This document shows, piece after piece, positions 19,820 to 27,619 of a DNA stretch of 64,000 nucleotides. Source of the stretch: Terricaulis silvestris (GTDB lineage Bacteria; Pseudomonadota; Alphaproteobacteria; Caulobacterales; Aquidulcibacteraceae); the NCBI RefSeq assembly GCF_009792355.1, contig NZ_CP047045.1:3126501-3190500 (forward strand). The letters run 5' to 3'. A program made the position numbers and the translations under genes. Each line of letters opens with the position of its first letter. Position 1 is the stretch's first letter. The notes below the pieces were generated by a model. The model was not told the origin of the DNA. It made no database searches and worked only from the letters and a program-made list of their open reading frames with translations.

Positions 19820-20809
19820 ATGCGCACACGCCGCCTCGGAAAAACTGGACCCACCGTTTCAGCCTTCGGCCTCGGCGCCATGGGCATGTCGGACTTTTAC
19901 GGCGCCGCCAGCGAGCCGGAATCCATCGCCACGGTCCACGCCGCGCTCGAAGCCGGCATCACCCTGATCGACACCGGCGATTTCTACGGCATGGGCCACA
20001 ACGAGATGCTGCTGCGTGAAGCGCTCAAAGGCGCCACGCGCGAGAACGTTGTGCTCAGCGTGAAATACGGCGCCCAGCGCGACCCCAAGGGCAATTTCCT
20101 CGGCTTCGCCTCCGACGCCAAGTCAACCAAGACCGCGCTCGCCTACACGCTCAAGCGTCTCGGCACGGACTACATCGACATCTACCGCCCCGCCCGCGTT
20201 GCCCCGCACATTCCGATCGAAGACACCATCGGCGCCATCGCTGACCTGGTGAAGGAAGGCTACGTCCGCCACATTGGGCTCTCCGAAGCCGGCGTTGAAA
20301 GCATCCGCCGCGCCCACGCTGTGCATCCGATCGTCGATCTGCAAATCGAGTACTCGATCATCACGCGCAGCGTGGAACGCAACATCCTGCCAGTTCTCCG
20401 CGAACTCGGCATCGGCGTCACCGCGTACGGCATTCTTTCGCGCGGCCTAATCAGCGAAAGCATGCTCAACGATAGCGCGGTCAGCGGATTTCGCGCCCAC
20501 TCGCCGCGCTTCCAAGGTGAAAACCTCAACCAGAACCTCAACCTAGTGCGCGCGCTCAAAGCTATCGCCAACGAAAAGCGCTGCAGCGTCGCGCAGCTCG
20601 CCATCGCCTGGGTCGCCGCGCGGGGTGAGGACATCGTGCCGCTGGTCGGTGCACGCAAGCGCGAGCGGCTGGCCGAAGCGCTGGGCGCATTCGACGTCAC
20701 GCTCACGCCGGAGGACTTGAAGCGCATCGACGCGGCCGCCCCGCCCGAAGCGGTGGCAGGTCAACGTTACGCACCCGAGCAGATGGCGATGCTCGACAGC
20801 GAACGATGA
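19820..20809 (+). CDS. Aldo/keto reductase
   Basis: 329 residues, NADPH-dependent (alpha/beta)8 barrel. 'RRLGKTGPTVSAFGLGAMGM' opens the protein, with 'LIDTGDFYGMGHNEMLL' holding catalytic Asp and Tyr. The expected Lys is in 'VVLSVKYGAQRD', and the usual His position reads 'DYIDIYRPARVAPHIPIE', so the HxD-type acid is replaced by an Arg-Pro-Ala run. AAGGAG lies nine bases upstream of the ATG. It probably forms an operon with the TetR gene downstream. Confidence 0.9.
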   Translation: MRTRRLGKTGPTVSAFGLGAMGMSDFYGAASEPESIATVHAALEAGITLIDTGDFYGMGHNEMLLREALKGATRENVVLSVKYGAQRDPKGNFLGFASDAKSTKTALAYTLKRLGTDYIDIYRPARVAPHIPIEDTIGAIADLVKEGYVRHIGLSEAGVESIRRAHAVHPIVDLQIEYSIITRSVERNILPVLRELGIGVTAYGILSRGLISESMLNDSAVSGFRAHSPRFQGENLNQNLNLVRALKAIANEKRCSVAQLAIAWVAARGEDIVPLVGARKRERLAEALGAFDVTLTPEDLKRIDAAAPPEAVAGQRYAPEQMAMLDSER

Positions 20810-20828
20810 GGCGGGCATCACTCCCCAC

Positions 20829-21410
20829 GTGAGCACCGACTCAATCCGCGACCGCATTCTCGACGCCACCGTCGACGTGCTGCGACGCCACGGCCCCGCC
20901 AAAACGGGCGTCGTTGACGTCGCGCGCGCGCTCGATATGAGCCACTCCAACGTCTACAAACACTTCGCGTCGAAGAGCGCGCTGTTCGACGCCGTCGCCG
21001 AACGCTGGCTCGCCAACGTGATGGCGCCGCTCTCGAAGATCACCGCCGACAAGAAAACGCCCGCGCCGAAACGGCTCAAAGCCTGGGTGCGCACTTTAGC
21101 TGAAATCAAGCGCAAGAAAGTGCTCGACGATCCAGAGCTGTTCGCCGTCTACCGCTCCATCACCGAGAACGCCCACACCGTCGTCGCCGCGCACGTGAAG
21201 CACATGCACGACGAACTCGCGGAAATCCTCCGCGACGGCGTCCGCGAAGGCGCCTGGCGCGTCAGCGATCCGAACAAGACCGCCGCGCTCATCCTCAACG
21301 CCACGTCCCGCTTCCACCACCCCGCCATGGTCGCGCTGCATGGCGCCGAGACGGACTTGAAGCAGATGGACGCACTAAGCGATCTGCTGATCGCGGGACT
21401 GCAGAGCTAA
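20829..21410 (+). CDS. TetR family transcriptional regulator
   Basis: 193 residues from a GTG start. N-terminal helix-turn-helix: 'RILDATVDVLRRHGPAKTGV' and 'VDVARALDMSHSNVYKHFAS'. The ligand domain includes 'TSRFHHPAMVALHGAETDLK'. It lies 19 bp after the aldo/keto reductase gene and is likely its regulator. The final 18 codons recur as a degraded fragment at 22647-22700. Confidence 0.88.
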   Translation: MSTDSIRDRILDATVDVLRRHGPAKTGVVDVARALDMSHSNVYKHFASKSALFDAVAERWLANVMAPLSKITADKKTPAPKRLKAWVRTLAEIKRKKVLDDPELFAVYRSITENAHTVVAAHVKHMHDELAEILRDGVREGAWRVSDPNKTAALILNATSRFHHPAMVALHGAETDLKQMDALSDLLIAGLQS

Positions 21411-21440
21411 GCGCGCGAAACTCTCAATCTTTCAGCGCGC
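21411..21440. terminator. Terminator between convergent genes
   Basis: Imperfect inverted repeat GCGCGCGAA / TTCAGCGCGC directly after the tetR stop and 15 bp before the end of the convergent secreted protein gene. The stem is GC-rich with one bulge. Likely a bidirectional terminator. Confidence 0.5.
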
Positions 21441-21454
21441 GCGGATGATTAGAC

Positions 21455-21877
21455 CTAACGCAGCGGCGTGTCGCCAGTATCCAACAGGAACGCCGCGCCG
21501 GGCGCTAGCGGGAAGACATGCGTCGCGTGCGGCGAGCCTTCCATAAAATACGCCTGCTGCGGATCGCCTGCTACTGCGCCAAAGAACCAAGCAACGCACC
21601 GATACTGCGTCGCAAGCGACGGATCGCGCCCCGCGCTGGCATTGGCAGTCAGCACGACGTCAGCGCGATAGGCACCGCCCGTGATCGCGATCCGCTGGCC
21701 TGCGACAGCGGTGATCCGCGACCGGCTCGATTCCATCACCTGACACGTGACCCACACGGTATGCACGTTCGCAGGAAGCCCGCTGACGTTCACAGGCACG
21801 GTCAACGTAAAATCCTCGGCGTGCGCGGCCGGTATGGCGAAAACGCTAAACGCAAGAGCAAGCAGCCACTTTCTCAT
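21455..21877 (-). CDS. Secreted hypothetical protein
   Basis: 140 residues with a clear signal peptide (LLALAFSVFAIPAAHAEDF). The mature protein is beta-rich with two cysteines (WVTCQVMESS; QYRCVAWFFG) that could form a disulfide. No family recognised. It lies 16 bp after the secreted protein at 21894 on the same strand, so the two are probably co-expressed. Confidence 0.7.
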   Translation of the reverse strand: MRKWLLALAFSVFAIPAAHAEDFTLTVPVNVSGLPANVHTVWVTCQVMESSRSRITAVAGQRIAITGGAYRADVVLTANASAGRDPSLATQYRCVAWFFGAVAGDPQQAYFMEGSPHATHVFPLAPGAAFLLDTGDTPLR

Positions 21878-21893
21878 GTCGCTTCTCCAATGC

Positions 21894-22508
21894 TCATGGC
21901 GGCGCTCCGGTCAGAGTCATCGTTTGCGTGCGCACTGTGACGGGCGCGAACTCGCCCGGCGCCAGCGCGCCCGTTCCCGTTAAAGTCATTGTATTGGTCC
22001 GCACCATTACCGGACTGAATCCGCCGCCCAGCGCGCCGGTGCCGGTCACAGTCATCGTCGCCGTGCGCACACTGACGCTGGAAGCACTCGGCGCCGGAGA
22101 GGGATTGCTCGGCGTGGGGCCAGAAATACTCGGTACGATCACGCGCGGCCGCGGCGCACGGACCACCGACGGATCAAGTGTTATGCGCGGCCGCACCTGG
22201 GCGTTGCACTGCGCCAGTTGCGTCGCGTTGAGCACAGCGCCGGGGCGTCCATAGGACGCGATCGCGCCCACACGCGCCGCCAACGCTACGCACGCCGGCA
22301 CGCCCGGCGCGGGCCACGGCCCCGTCACCGTGCAGGTCCGCCCACTGCACTGCCAAACGATTCCGCCAGCATCGACTTGGCCCGTCGCCAGCGCGTCGCC
22401 GTTCAGTTGTGCTGTGTAAATGAAACGGCGGGCAACCGGCGTCTGCGCATCAGCGCTCGATGCCGCCACAAAGATCAGGCCCGCTACAATGAGAAGGCGT
22501 CGCAACAT
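21894..22508 (-). CDS. Secreted protein with three C-terminal VTGTGAL repeats
   Basis: 204 residues. Signal peptide (LLIVAGLIFVAASSADAQ), then a Cys-containing domain 'VWQCSGRTCTVTGPWPAPGV' and 'LNATQLAQCNAQ'. A Pro-rich linker leads to three near-identical C-terminal repeats of about 19 residues: 'SVRTATMTVTGTGALGGG', 'VRTNTMTLTGTGALAPGE', 'VRTQTMTLTGAPP'. Such Thr-rich beta repeats often form surface structures. No function is assigned. Confidence 0.72.
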   Translation of the reverse strand: MLRRLLIVAGLIFVAASSADAQTPVARRFIYTAQLNGDALATGQVDAGGIVWQCSGRTCTVTGPWPAPGVPACVALAARVGAIASYGRPGAVLNATQLAQCNAQVRPRITLDPSVVRAPRPRVIVPSISGPTPSNPSPAPSASSVSVRTATMTVTGTGALGGGFSPVMVRTNTMTLTGTGALAPGEFAPVTVRTQTMTLTGAPP

Positions 22509-22588
22509 GTTGCGTCCCCTGCACCATCACAAGCGGTACAGGACACTTCCCCCAACTTCAAGGCGAGCCGACAGCGTTCCTGTCAGTC

Positions 22589-22643
22589 ACTTCTCCTCGA
22601 ACAAGCTCCCACTAGCCGGCGGTGGCGCGCTTGGCGCCTTCTT
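22589..22643 (-). pseudogene. Duplicated ruvB 3' end (fragment)
   Basis: 55 bp matching 23850-23904, the last codons of ruvB, at 50 of 55 positions by eye. The similarity starts inside the ruvB stop codon and ends abruptly in front of a tetR-like tail. With the true ruvB end it flanks the ClpN-TIR gene as a direct repeat. Too short to encode anything; read as a scar of duplication or insertion. Confidence 0.8.
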
Positions 22644-22646
22644 GAT

Positions 22647-22700
22647 CTGAAGCAGATGGACGCGCTCACCGATCTGCTGATCGCGGGGCTGCAGAGCTAG
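22647..22700 (+). pseudogene. tetR 3' tail fragment
   Basis: 54 bp nearly identical to the end of the TetR gene at 21357-21410. Both encode LKQMDAL(S/T)DLLIAGLQS and a stop. It is fused directly to the ruvB-tail fragment, with no promoter or start codon of its own. Confidence 0.8.
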
Positions 22701-22732
22701 GCGGGGACGCAATCCGCGCCCTTAGGCCCTAC

Positions 22733-22804
22733 CTGAAGCAAAGCTACGTCGCGGTCGCTTCGAAGACGCTGGGGCGGACGGTGGAAGATCACATTCAAAG
22801 CTGA
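22733..22804 (+). pseudogene. YjbR-like 3' tail fragment
   Basis: Reads LKQSYVAVASKTLGRTVEDH and then IQS-stop, matching the C-terminus of the YjbR-family protein at 19360 (LKQSYVAVAPKTLGRQ). The rest of the gene is missing. Together with the tetR tail it suggests a decayed second copy of the yjbR-akr-tetR region. Confidence 0.75.
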
Positions 22805-23799
22805 ATTCTTATTCCCTCTAATAGGTGGCGGTAGCAATCGTGCGCGACATCGCCACTCCAATTTGCAAAATGGAATCCCTGGCGCTCTCCGAAGAACATC
22901 GGTGGTTGGCAGTCATCCAAAAAGACCTGAATCAGCTTGTTTCTATCTCTGCCATACCTCGCCTCTGCCTTCACGCTCTCGCTCTTTGTTGCCTCGTGGG
23001 ACCAACAGACGACTACTACTTTCGAGTTCGAGATGTTCTTCTCAATTGTCTCTTCCCATGGCGCTTGGGCAGGGATGTCAGCATCCCACCAGACGACTAG
23101 TCCATCCATCCGCAATCTATCTACCAATTTCCGGACAGCTTCTTTTTGCTCACGCCGATAAGAAACAAACACGTCGTGTTCGTCTCGCCTTGCGCCTGCC
23201 GGAATTCCGACCTTGGCAGCAGCAACCGCCTTTTCGAGATCAGTTATGCGAGCAATCGCCATCGACAGCTGCTGTTCCAACTCAGTGTTTCTGGTTTGCC
23301 AACCCGCGAGCATCTCTGTTGAATCACGAACTCTAAATTGGGCAGTAGGCGTCCTTCGCGGTAAACCGTGCGCAATGTAGTTCACTGCGTCGTAACGCGT
23401 CATGTCTTGCTCTTGTAGGAAGAACGCAGCATGACTCTCGCGTTCGGAGAACAAGGCGACCAACACATTCGCACCTGTAACTTCACGACCTCCGGATGAA
23501 TCGACATGCAACATCGCGCGTTGCAGCACGCGTTGAAATCCCGCAGTTGGTCGTGGGTCTTCGACCTTTTCTCCCTGAGCAACAACAAGACTGTCTAGTT
23601 CGTCTTTCATATATTTTTCGAGGTTGCCGCGAAGCACTTCGAGATCGACCTTGCACGCTAGCATCACCGGCGGCGCGTCTTGGTCGTCAAGAAGACCGAG
23701 AAGCAGGTGCTCAAGAGTCACGTACTCGTGGCGGCGTTCACTCGCGAAATCGAGCGACCTTCGCAATGTTTGCTCTAGGGACTTCGAGAAAGTAGCCAT
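22795..23799 (-). CDS. ClpA N-domain fused to TIR domain (putative defence effector)
   Basis: 334 residues in three parts. Residues 1-146 are a double Clp repeat very like the N-domain of alphaproteobacterial ClpA (SLEQTLRRSLDFASERRHEY; REVTGANVLVALFSERESHA; QDMTRYDAVNYIAHGLPRR). Residues 160-196 look like a coiled coil (TRNTELEQQLSMAIARITDL). Residues 207-334 are a TIR domain (DVFVSYRREQKEAVRKLVDR; WWDADIPAQAPWEETIEKNI) with a candidate catalytic Glu279 in SESVKAEARYG. No AAA+ module is present. TIR domains of bacteria commonly cleave NAD+. The gene is visibly more AT-rich than its neighbours, which suggests transfer. The start is the ATG at 23799. Confidence 0.85.
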   Translation of the reverse strand: MATFSKSLEQTLRRSLDFASERRHEYVTLEHLLLGLLDDQDAPPVMLACKVDLEVLRGNLEKYMKDELDSLVVAQGEKVEDPRPTAGFQRVLQRAMLHVDSSGGREVTGANVLVALFSERESHAAFFLQEQDMTRYDAVNYIAHGLPRRTPTAQFRVRDSTEMLAGWQTRNTELEQQLSMAIARITDLEKAVAAAKVGIPAGARRDEHDVFVSYRREQKEAVRKLVDRLRMDGLVVWWDADIPAQAPWEETIEKNISNSKVVVVCWSHEATKSESVKAEARYGRDRNKLIQVFLDDCQPPMFFGERQGFHFANWSGDVAHDCYRHLLEGIRIQL

Positions 23800-23847
23800 C
23801 GTCCGACCTGGTCCGAGACAATCTTAGGTGGTGCAATAACCTATCAA

Positions 23848-24888
23848 CTACTTCTCCCCGAACAAGCTCCCGCTCGCCGGCGGCGGCGCGCTCGGCGCCT
23901 TCTTTCCCAGCCGCTCGTACGCCTTCGGCGCGGCGACGCGTCCGCGCGGCGTGCGCATGACGAAGCCTTGCTGCATCAGGTACGGTTCGATCACATCCTC
24001 GATCGCATCGCGCGCTTCGGCGAGCGCGGCGGCAAGCGTATCGGCGCCCACCGGCCCGCCCCCGTACGTCTCCACCAACGCGTGCAGATAGCGCCGGTCG
24101 AGCAAGTCGAGCCCGTCGCCATCCACTTCGAGCCGCTTCAGCGCTACATCCGCCAACTTCGCATCGATGCGCTGATCGCCGGCGTCGGCGAAATCGCGCA
24201 CCCGCCGCAACAACCGCACCGCCACACGGGGCGTCCCGCGCGCGCGCCGCGCGATCTCCACCGCGCCCTCCGGCGTGATCGGGCAGCCAAGCTTATCCGC
24301 CGCGCGCGTCACGATGCCGAGCAAATCTTCCGTGCTGTAAAATTCCAACCGCACCGGAATGCCAAAGCGATCGCGCAGCGGCGTGCCGAGCAGACCAGCG
24401 CGCGTCGTCGCGCCCACCAGCGTGAACGGTGAAAGGTCGATGCGCACGCTGCGCGCGCTCGGCCCTTCGCCGATAATGATGTCGAGGTGATAGTCCTCCA
24501 TCGCCGGATAGAGGATTTCCTCCACCGCCGGCGCGAGGCGATGGATTTCGTCGATGAACAAGACATCGCGCGGTTCGAGATTGGTCAGCAGCGCCGCAAG
24601 ATCGCCCGCGCGCGCAATCACCGGGCCCGACGTCGCGCGAAACCCAACACCCAACTCACGCGCCAAAATTTGCGCCAGCGTCGTCTTGCCCAAACCCGGC
24701 GGGCCGAACAGCAGCACGTGATCCATGGCGTCGCCGCGATTGCGCGCCGCGTCGACGAACACTTTGAGATTGGCCTTCGCCGCCGGCTGGCCGACGAACT
24801 CGTCGAACCCCTGCGGGCGCAGCGCGCGGTCTGCGCCCTCTCCGGGCATGCGTTCAGGCGTCGTGAGGCGTTCTGCGGGCTCGGCCAT
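23848..24888 (-). CDS. ruvB: Holliday junction DNA helicase RuvB
   Basis: 346 residues from the ATG at 24888, which follows AAGGAGAG. AAA+ branch-migration motor: '[20 protein letters not shown]', Walker [10 protein letters not shown], Walker [10 protein letters not shown], sensor '[12 protein letters not shown]' and the C-terminal winged helix ending '[20 protein letters not shown]'. It works with RuvA and RuvC, which lie 3.1 and 7.9 kb upstream on the same strand instead of adjacent. Its last 55 bp are duplicated at 22589. Confidence 0.97.
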   Translation of the reverse strand: MAEPAERLTTPERMPGEGADRALRPQGFDEFVGQPAAKANLKVFVDAARNRGDAMDHVLLFGPPGLGKTTLAQILARELGVGFRATSGPVIARAGDLAALLTNLEPRDVLFIDEIHRLAPAVEEILYPAMEDYHLDIIIGEGPSARSVRIDLSPFTLVGATTRAGLLGTPLRDRFGIPVRLEFYSTEDLLGIVTRAADKLGCPITPEGAVEIARRARGTPRVAVRLLRRVRDFADAGDQRIDAKLADVALKRLEVDGDGLDLLDRRYLHALVETYGGGPVGADTLAAALAEARDAIEDVIEPYLMQQGFVMRTPRGRVAAPKAYERLGKKAPSAPPPASGSLFGEK

Positions 24889-24970
24889 GGCTCTCCTTAG
24901 CAGATTCGGGGTTTCTGGATTGTTCCAGCCAAAGCGCCCACCGGGCCTGTGGATAAATCCCAAAACGAAA

Positions 24971-24997
24971 TGTCGGCTTTTGGGACAGGCCTTCGTC
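24971..24997 (+). promoter_or_regulatory. ECF-type promoter of DGPF gene 1
   Basis: TGTCGG (24971-24976), 17 bases, then CGTC (24994-24997), 46 bases before the ATG of the YCII gene at 25043. The second YCII gene has the same two boxes, the same spacer length and the same distance to its start (27548-27574). The motif resembles the TGTCGA/CGTC-type promoters reported for ECF42 sigma factors, which are linked to DGPF proteins. Confidence 0.65.
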
Positions 24998-25042
24998 CTC
25001 CGGTCAGCGCCGCTTATGGCCAGACCCAGGAAGGACCACTCC

Positions 25043-25432
25043 ATGCGCTACATGTTTCTCACCTCCGGCGCCGAAACCGGGCTCGTCCCGCCACAGCGCA
25101 TGATCGACGAGATCGAAAAGCTGAGCGAACGAGAGATGGCCGCGGGCCGCATGATCGCGCGGGGCGGCCTGGCGCCGACGGCGATGGGCAGCGCGCGCCT
25201 TGAATCGCGCCGCGGCAAGCTGAAGCTAACCGACGGCCCCTTCGCTGAGAGCAAGGAAGTCCTCGGCGGCTTCGCCATCTTCGAGTTCGCGACACGCGAG
25301 GAAGCGCTCGCCTCGCTCCGGAGCTTCATGGAACTGCACCGCGAGCATTGGCCGGAGTGGGAAGGCGTCTGCGAGATGCGGGCGATGTTCGGCTTCGGCG
25401 CCACCAGCGCCGCACTCGCCCAACCGGACTGA
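25043..25432 (+). CDS. YCII (DGPF) family protein 1
   Basis: 129 residues of the YCII-related family, with the name-giving DGPF motif in '[20 protein letters not shown]'. The start MRYMFLTSG at 25043 follows GGAAGG. It is paralogous to the protein at 27620, and both have matching upstream promoters. DGPF genes are widely linked to ECF sigma factors; no sigma factor lies in this window, so the regulator must act in trans. Biochemical function unknown. Confidence 0.87.
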   Translation: MRYMFLTSGAETGLVPPQRMIDEIEKLSEREMAAGRMIARGGLAPTAMGSARLESRRGKLKLTDGPFAESKEVLGGFAIFEFATREEALASLRSFMELHREHWPEWEGVCEMRAMFGFGATSAALAQPD

Positions 25433-25473
25433 GGGCCTTGTTCACGCTGGCGCGCGCTCTACCCTCTAGGGCC

Positions 25474-25929
25474 ATGAGCCGCGCGTTTGTCAAAGAGGAT
25501 GACGACGCCGTCGAAGATCTGCCCGATCGGCCGATCTCGACGGCGCCTAATCTCGTCACCACCGAAGGCTTCGCCGCCATCGAGGCCGAGGTCGCGCACC
25601 TCACCGCCGCACTTGCCGCCGCCGGCGACGATCGCGGCGAACGCGCCCGCATCAACCGCGATCTGCGCTACTGGACAGCGCGGCGCGGCAGCGCCCACCT
25701 GCAGCCGCCGCCGGCGGATTGCAGCATCGTGCGCTTCGGCTGCACCGTGACGGCGGACCGCGACGACGGCCGCAGCCAAACCTTCCGCATTGTCGGCGAA
25801 GACGAAGCCGATCCCGAACGCGGCACGCTCTCCCACGTTTCGCCGCTAGCGCGCGCCCTGGTGGGCAAGGAAGTTGGCGACAGCGTCCGCGTCGCCGGCC
25901 ACGAGATGGACATCACCGCGATCAGCTAG
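25474..25929 (+). CDS. GreA/GreB-type transcription elongation factor homologue
   Basis: 151 residues. The opening 'SRAFVKEDDDAVEDLPDRPI' is typical of GreB-like proteins of alphaproteobacteria. A short N-terminal coiled coil (EGFAAIEAEVAHLTAALAAA) and the C-terminal FKBP-like domain (VRFGCTVTADRDDGRSQTF; ISPLARAL-type 'HVSPLARALVGKEVGDSVRV') follow. Such proteins bind the RNA polymerase secondary channel; a cleavage role depends on acidic tip residues that cannot be judged here. Confidence 0.82.
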   Translation: MSRAFVKEDDDAVEDLPDRPISTAPNLVTTEGFAAIEAEVAHLTAALAAAGDDRGERARINRDLRYWTARRGSAHLQPPPADCSIVRFGCTVTADRDDGRSQTFRIVGEDEADPERGTLSHVSPLARALVGKEVGDSVRVAGHEMDITAIS

Positions 25930-25939
25930 GCGCACGCAA

Positions 25940-25967
25940 AGGGCGGCCCGCTTGCGCCGGCCGCCCT
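25940..25967. terminator. Bidirectional terminator hairpin
   Basis: AGGGCGGCC / GGCCGCCCT pairs over 9 bp with a 10-base loop, and outer arms CGCACGC (25931-25937) / GCGTGCG (25975-25981) extend the dyad. It separates the Gre homologue from the convergent CxHC protein. Confidence 0.7.
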
Positions 25968-25987
25968 GAACTTCGCGTGCGTTTCAA

Positions 25988-26833
25988 TCAGCGCCGTTGC
26001 GACGAACGCGCTCTGACGGGACGTTCGCCGCCTTCGTCGTCTTGGCCATCACCGGTCACATCGCCAACCGCGACGTTCACGCTGCCGTCGCTCCCAACGG
26101 TGATGCCTCCGATCGAGAGCGAAAACACACGGCGCCGCGGCCGTTCCTCGGTCGTCGCAGCGACCGGCGCCGCGGCAACGTCCGCACCGCAATGGCCACA
26201 CACCGGCTGCTCAGGATCGCGCGGCGCACTTTCAGTTGCGCCCGTGCGCCGAGCATCCGAGCTGCAATGAGCGCAGATCGGCAGTTCAGGCATCAGGCCC
26301 GCGCCGCCCGTCGTCACATCACGGGACGTCTCGGCAGCGGCGCCATCGGTTGTCTTCCAGATGCCGCCATTGGCGGACCCGATGGCGGTGTCCGCGCCGC
26401 AATGGCCACAGATCGGCAATTCCGGCATCACGCCTTGGCTTCGCGCTGCGATTTCAGCGGCGCGAGGAGCCGAGGCGCCGCCGGAGGGCAGAGTGCCGTC
26501 GAGAACAACCACGCCATCGCCCTGCGGCGCACTCGCTGCGGCTTCGCGGATTTTCTGCACCGCCGGCACAAGCAGCGCTGCTTCGCGCATATCCGGCGCG
26601 ATTATGCCCATTTCGGCTGCAGGCGCGTTTTGCGGCGGTGGCGGCGGCGGCGGTGGTGGGGGCGGATCACGGCTTTCGCCCTTCACCCCGTCGATATCCA
26701 AAAAGAAATCGAACCCGGCCTCTGCCGGCTGGGTTTGAACCCCTTGGGGACCGTTCTGCTCGTCCGCGAAGGCAAAAGTGGCGGCTGCAACGACGGCGGT
26801 TGCGGCGATCAGGCTGATAAAACGGGCTTGCAT
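25988..26833 (-). CDS. Secreted protein with three PxCxHC motifs
   Basis: 281 residues. Signal peptide (LIAATAVVAAATFAFAD), then a run of eleven prolines (about 57-67), and three repeats ending 'ELPICGHCGAD', 'ELPICAHCSSD' and 'EQPVCGHCGAD'. Each holds a CxHC pair that could bind metal or haem. The C-terminus has 'RRRVFSLSIGGITVGSDGSV'. It is divergent from a TetR gene with a CTCTAG operator array between them, so expression is probably ligand-controlled. No known family recognised. Confidence 0.75.
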   Translation of the reverse strand: MQARFISLIAATAVVAAATFAFADEQNGPQGVQTQPAEAGFDFFLDIDGVKGESRDPPPPPPPPPPPQNAPAAEMGIIAPDMREAALLVPAVQKIREAAASAPQGDGVVVLDGTLPSGGASAPRAAEIAARSQGVMPELPICGHCGADTAIGSANGGIWKTTDGAAAETSRDVTTGGAGLMPELPICAHCSSDARRTGATESAPRDPEQPVCGHCGADVAAAPVAATTEERPRRRVFSLSIGGITVGSDGSVNVAVGDVTGDGQDDEGGERPVRARSSQRR

Positions 26834-26856
26834 TCGTCATTCCTCCGGGTGACCAT

Positions 26857-26899
26857 CTAGAGCAACACTCTAGATCAATACTCTAGAGTAGTACTCTAG
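26857..26899. promoter_or_regulatory. CTCTAG operator array between divergent genes
   Basis: Four copies of CTCTAG or its complement within 43 bp: CTAGAG at 26857, CTCTAG at 26868, the palindrome ACTCTAGAGT at 26880-26889 and ACTCTAG at 26893. The spacing of 11-13 bases places them near one DNA face, as for a TetR dimer array. It lies between the CxHC gene (24 bp away) and the tetR start (43 bp away), so it likely controls both. Confidence 0.7.
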
Positions 26900-26941
26900 C
26901 GCAAGCGAAATGAATGTGACTCAGGTAACGCTCCCCTCCGC

Positions 26942-27523
26942 ATGACCGCCCAGCCGCCCTCCGCCCGCGACCGTATCCTGGCGGCGGCGATCGAGCTTTT
27001 TCTCGCCCAGGGGGTGGAGGGCGTGTCGGTGGCGGAGGTCTGCCGCGCCGCCGGCGTCTCCAACGGCAGCTTCTTCCACCACTTTCCGAGCAAGGATGAA
27101 CTCGCGCTCGAAATCGTCTTGGCGCTGCGGCGGGAATATTGGGATTACCTGCTCGCGGTGATGGAGCCGTGCAGCGACGCTATGGAAGGCGTCGCAAACG
27201 TGGTCCGCGCGGCGTTCGCGTACCAGCGTCTGCACCCCGACCGATATCGCCTTAGCCGCAGCGACGACGCGCTCTGGATGCGCGGCCAGGAACAGCGTTT
27301 TCGCGATGACAACGCGCCCTATCGCGGCCGTGCTGGGCAATGGATCGCCAACCACGTCGCCGCCGGCCGTCTGCCGCTGCTGCTGCCTGAGATTTACGGC
27401 GCGCTTCTGTTCGGCACGCCGCACTGGGTGGCGCGCAACGCGCATTCGGGCGCCGAACCCACAGACTTCAACGCCGCCGAAGCTCAGCTCGTGCAAACCG
27501 TGCAAAAGGCGCTGAAGGTCTAG
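26942..27523 (+). CDS. TetR family transcriptional regulator
   Basis: 193 residues with a standard N-terminal HTH: 'RILAAAIELFLAQGVEGVSV' and 'AEVCRAAGVSNGSFFHHFPS'. The effector domain is alpha-helical (FAYQRLHPDRYRLSRSDDAL). It is divergent from the CxHC secreted protein, with a four-site palindromic array in the gap. No Shine-Dalgarno is visible. Autoregulation and control of the divergent gene are likely. Confidence 0.9.
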   Translation: MTAQPPSARDRILAAAIELFLAQGVEGVSVAEVCRAAGVSNGSFFHHFPSKDELALEIVLALRREYWDYLLAVMEPCSDAMEGVANVVRAAFAYQRLHPDRYRLSRSDDALWMRGQEQRFRDDNAPYRGRAGQWIANHVAAGRLPLLLPEIYGALLFGTPHWVARNAHSGAEPTDFNAAEAQLVQTVQKALKV

Positions 27524-27547
27524 CGTCCAACGCTCGCAAAAATAAAA

Positions 27548-27574
27548 TGTCGGCTTGCGTGTGGGGGCGCCGTC
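27548..27574 (+). promoter_or_regulatory. ECF-type promoter of DGPF gene 2
   Basis: TGTCGG (27548-27553), 17 bases, CGTC (27571-27574), 46 bases to the ATG of the YCII gene at 27620. Boxes, spacer and leader length match the promoter at 24971-24997, while the spacer bases differ, which points to selection on the two boxes. Confidence 0.65.
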
Positions 27575-27619
27575 CTTAGACCGGACGCGCATCCCGTGCG
27601 TCGCTGACATGAGGGTCCC

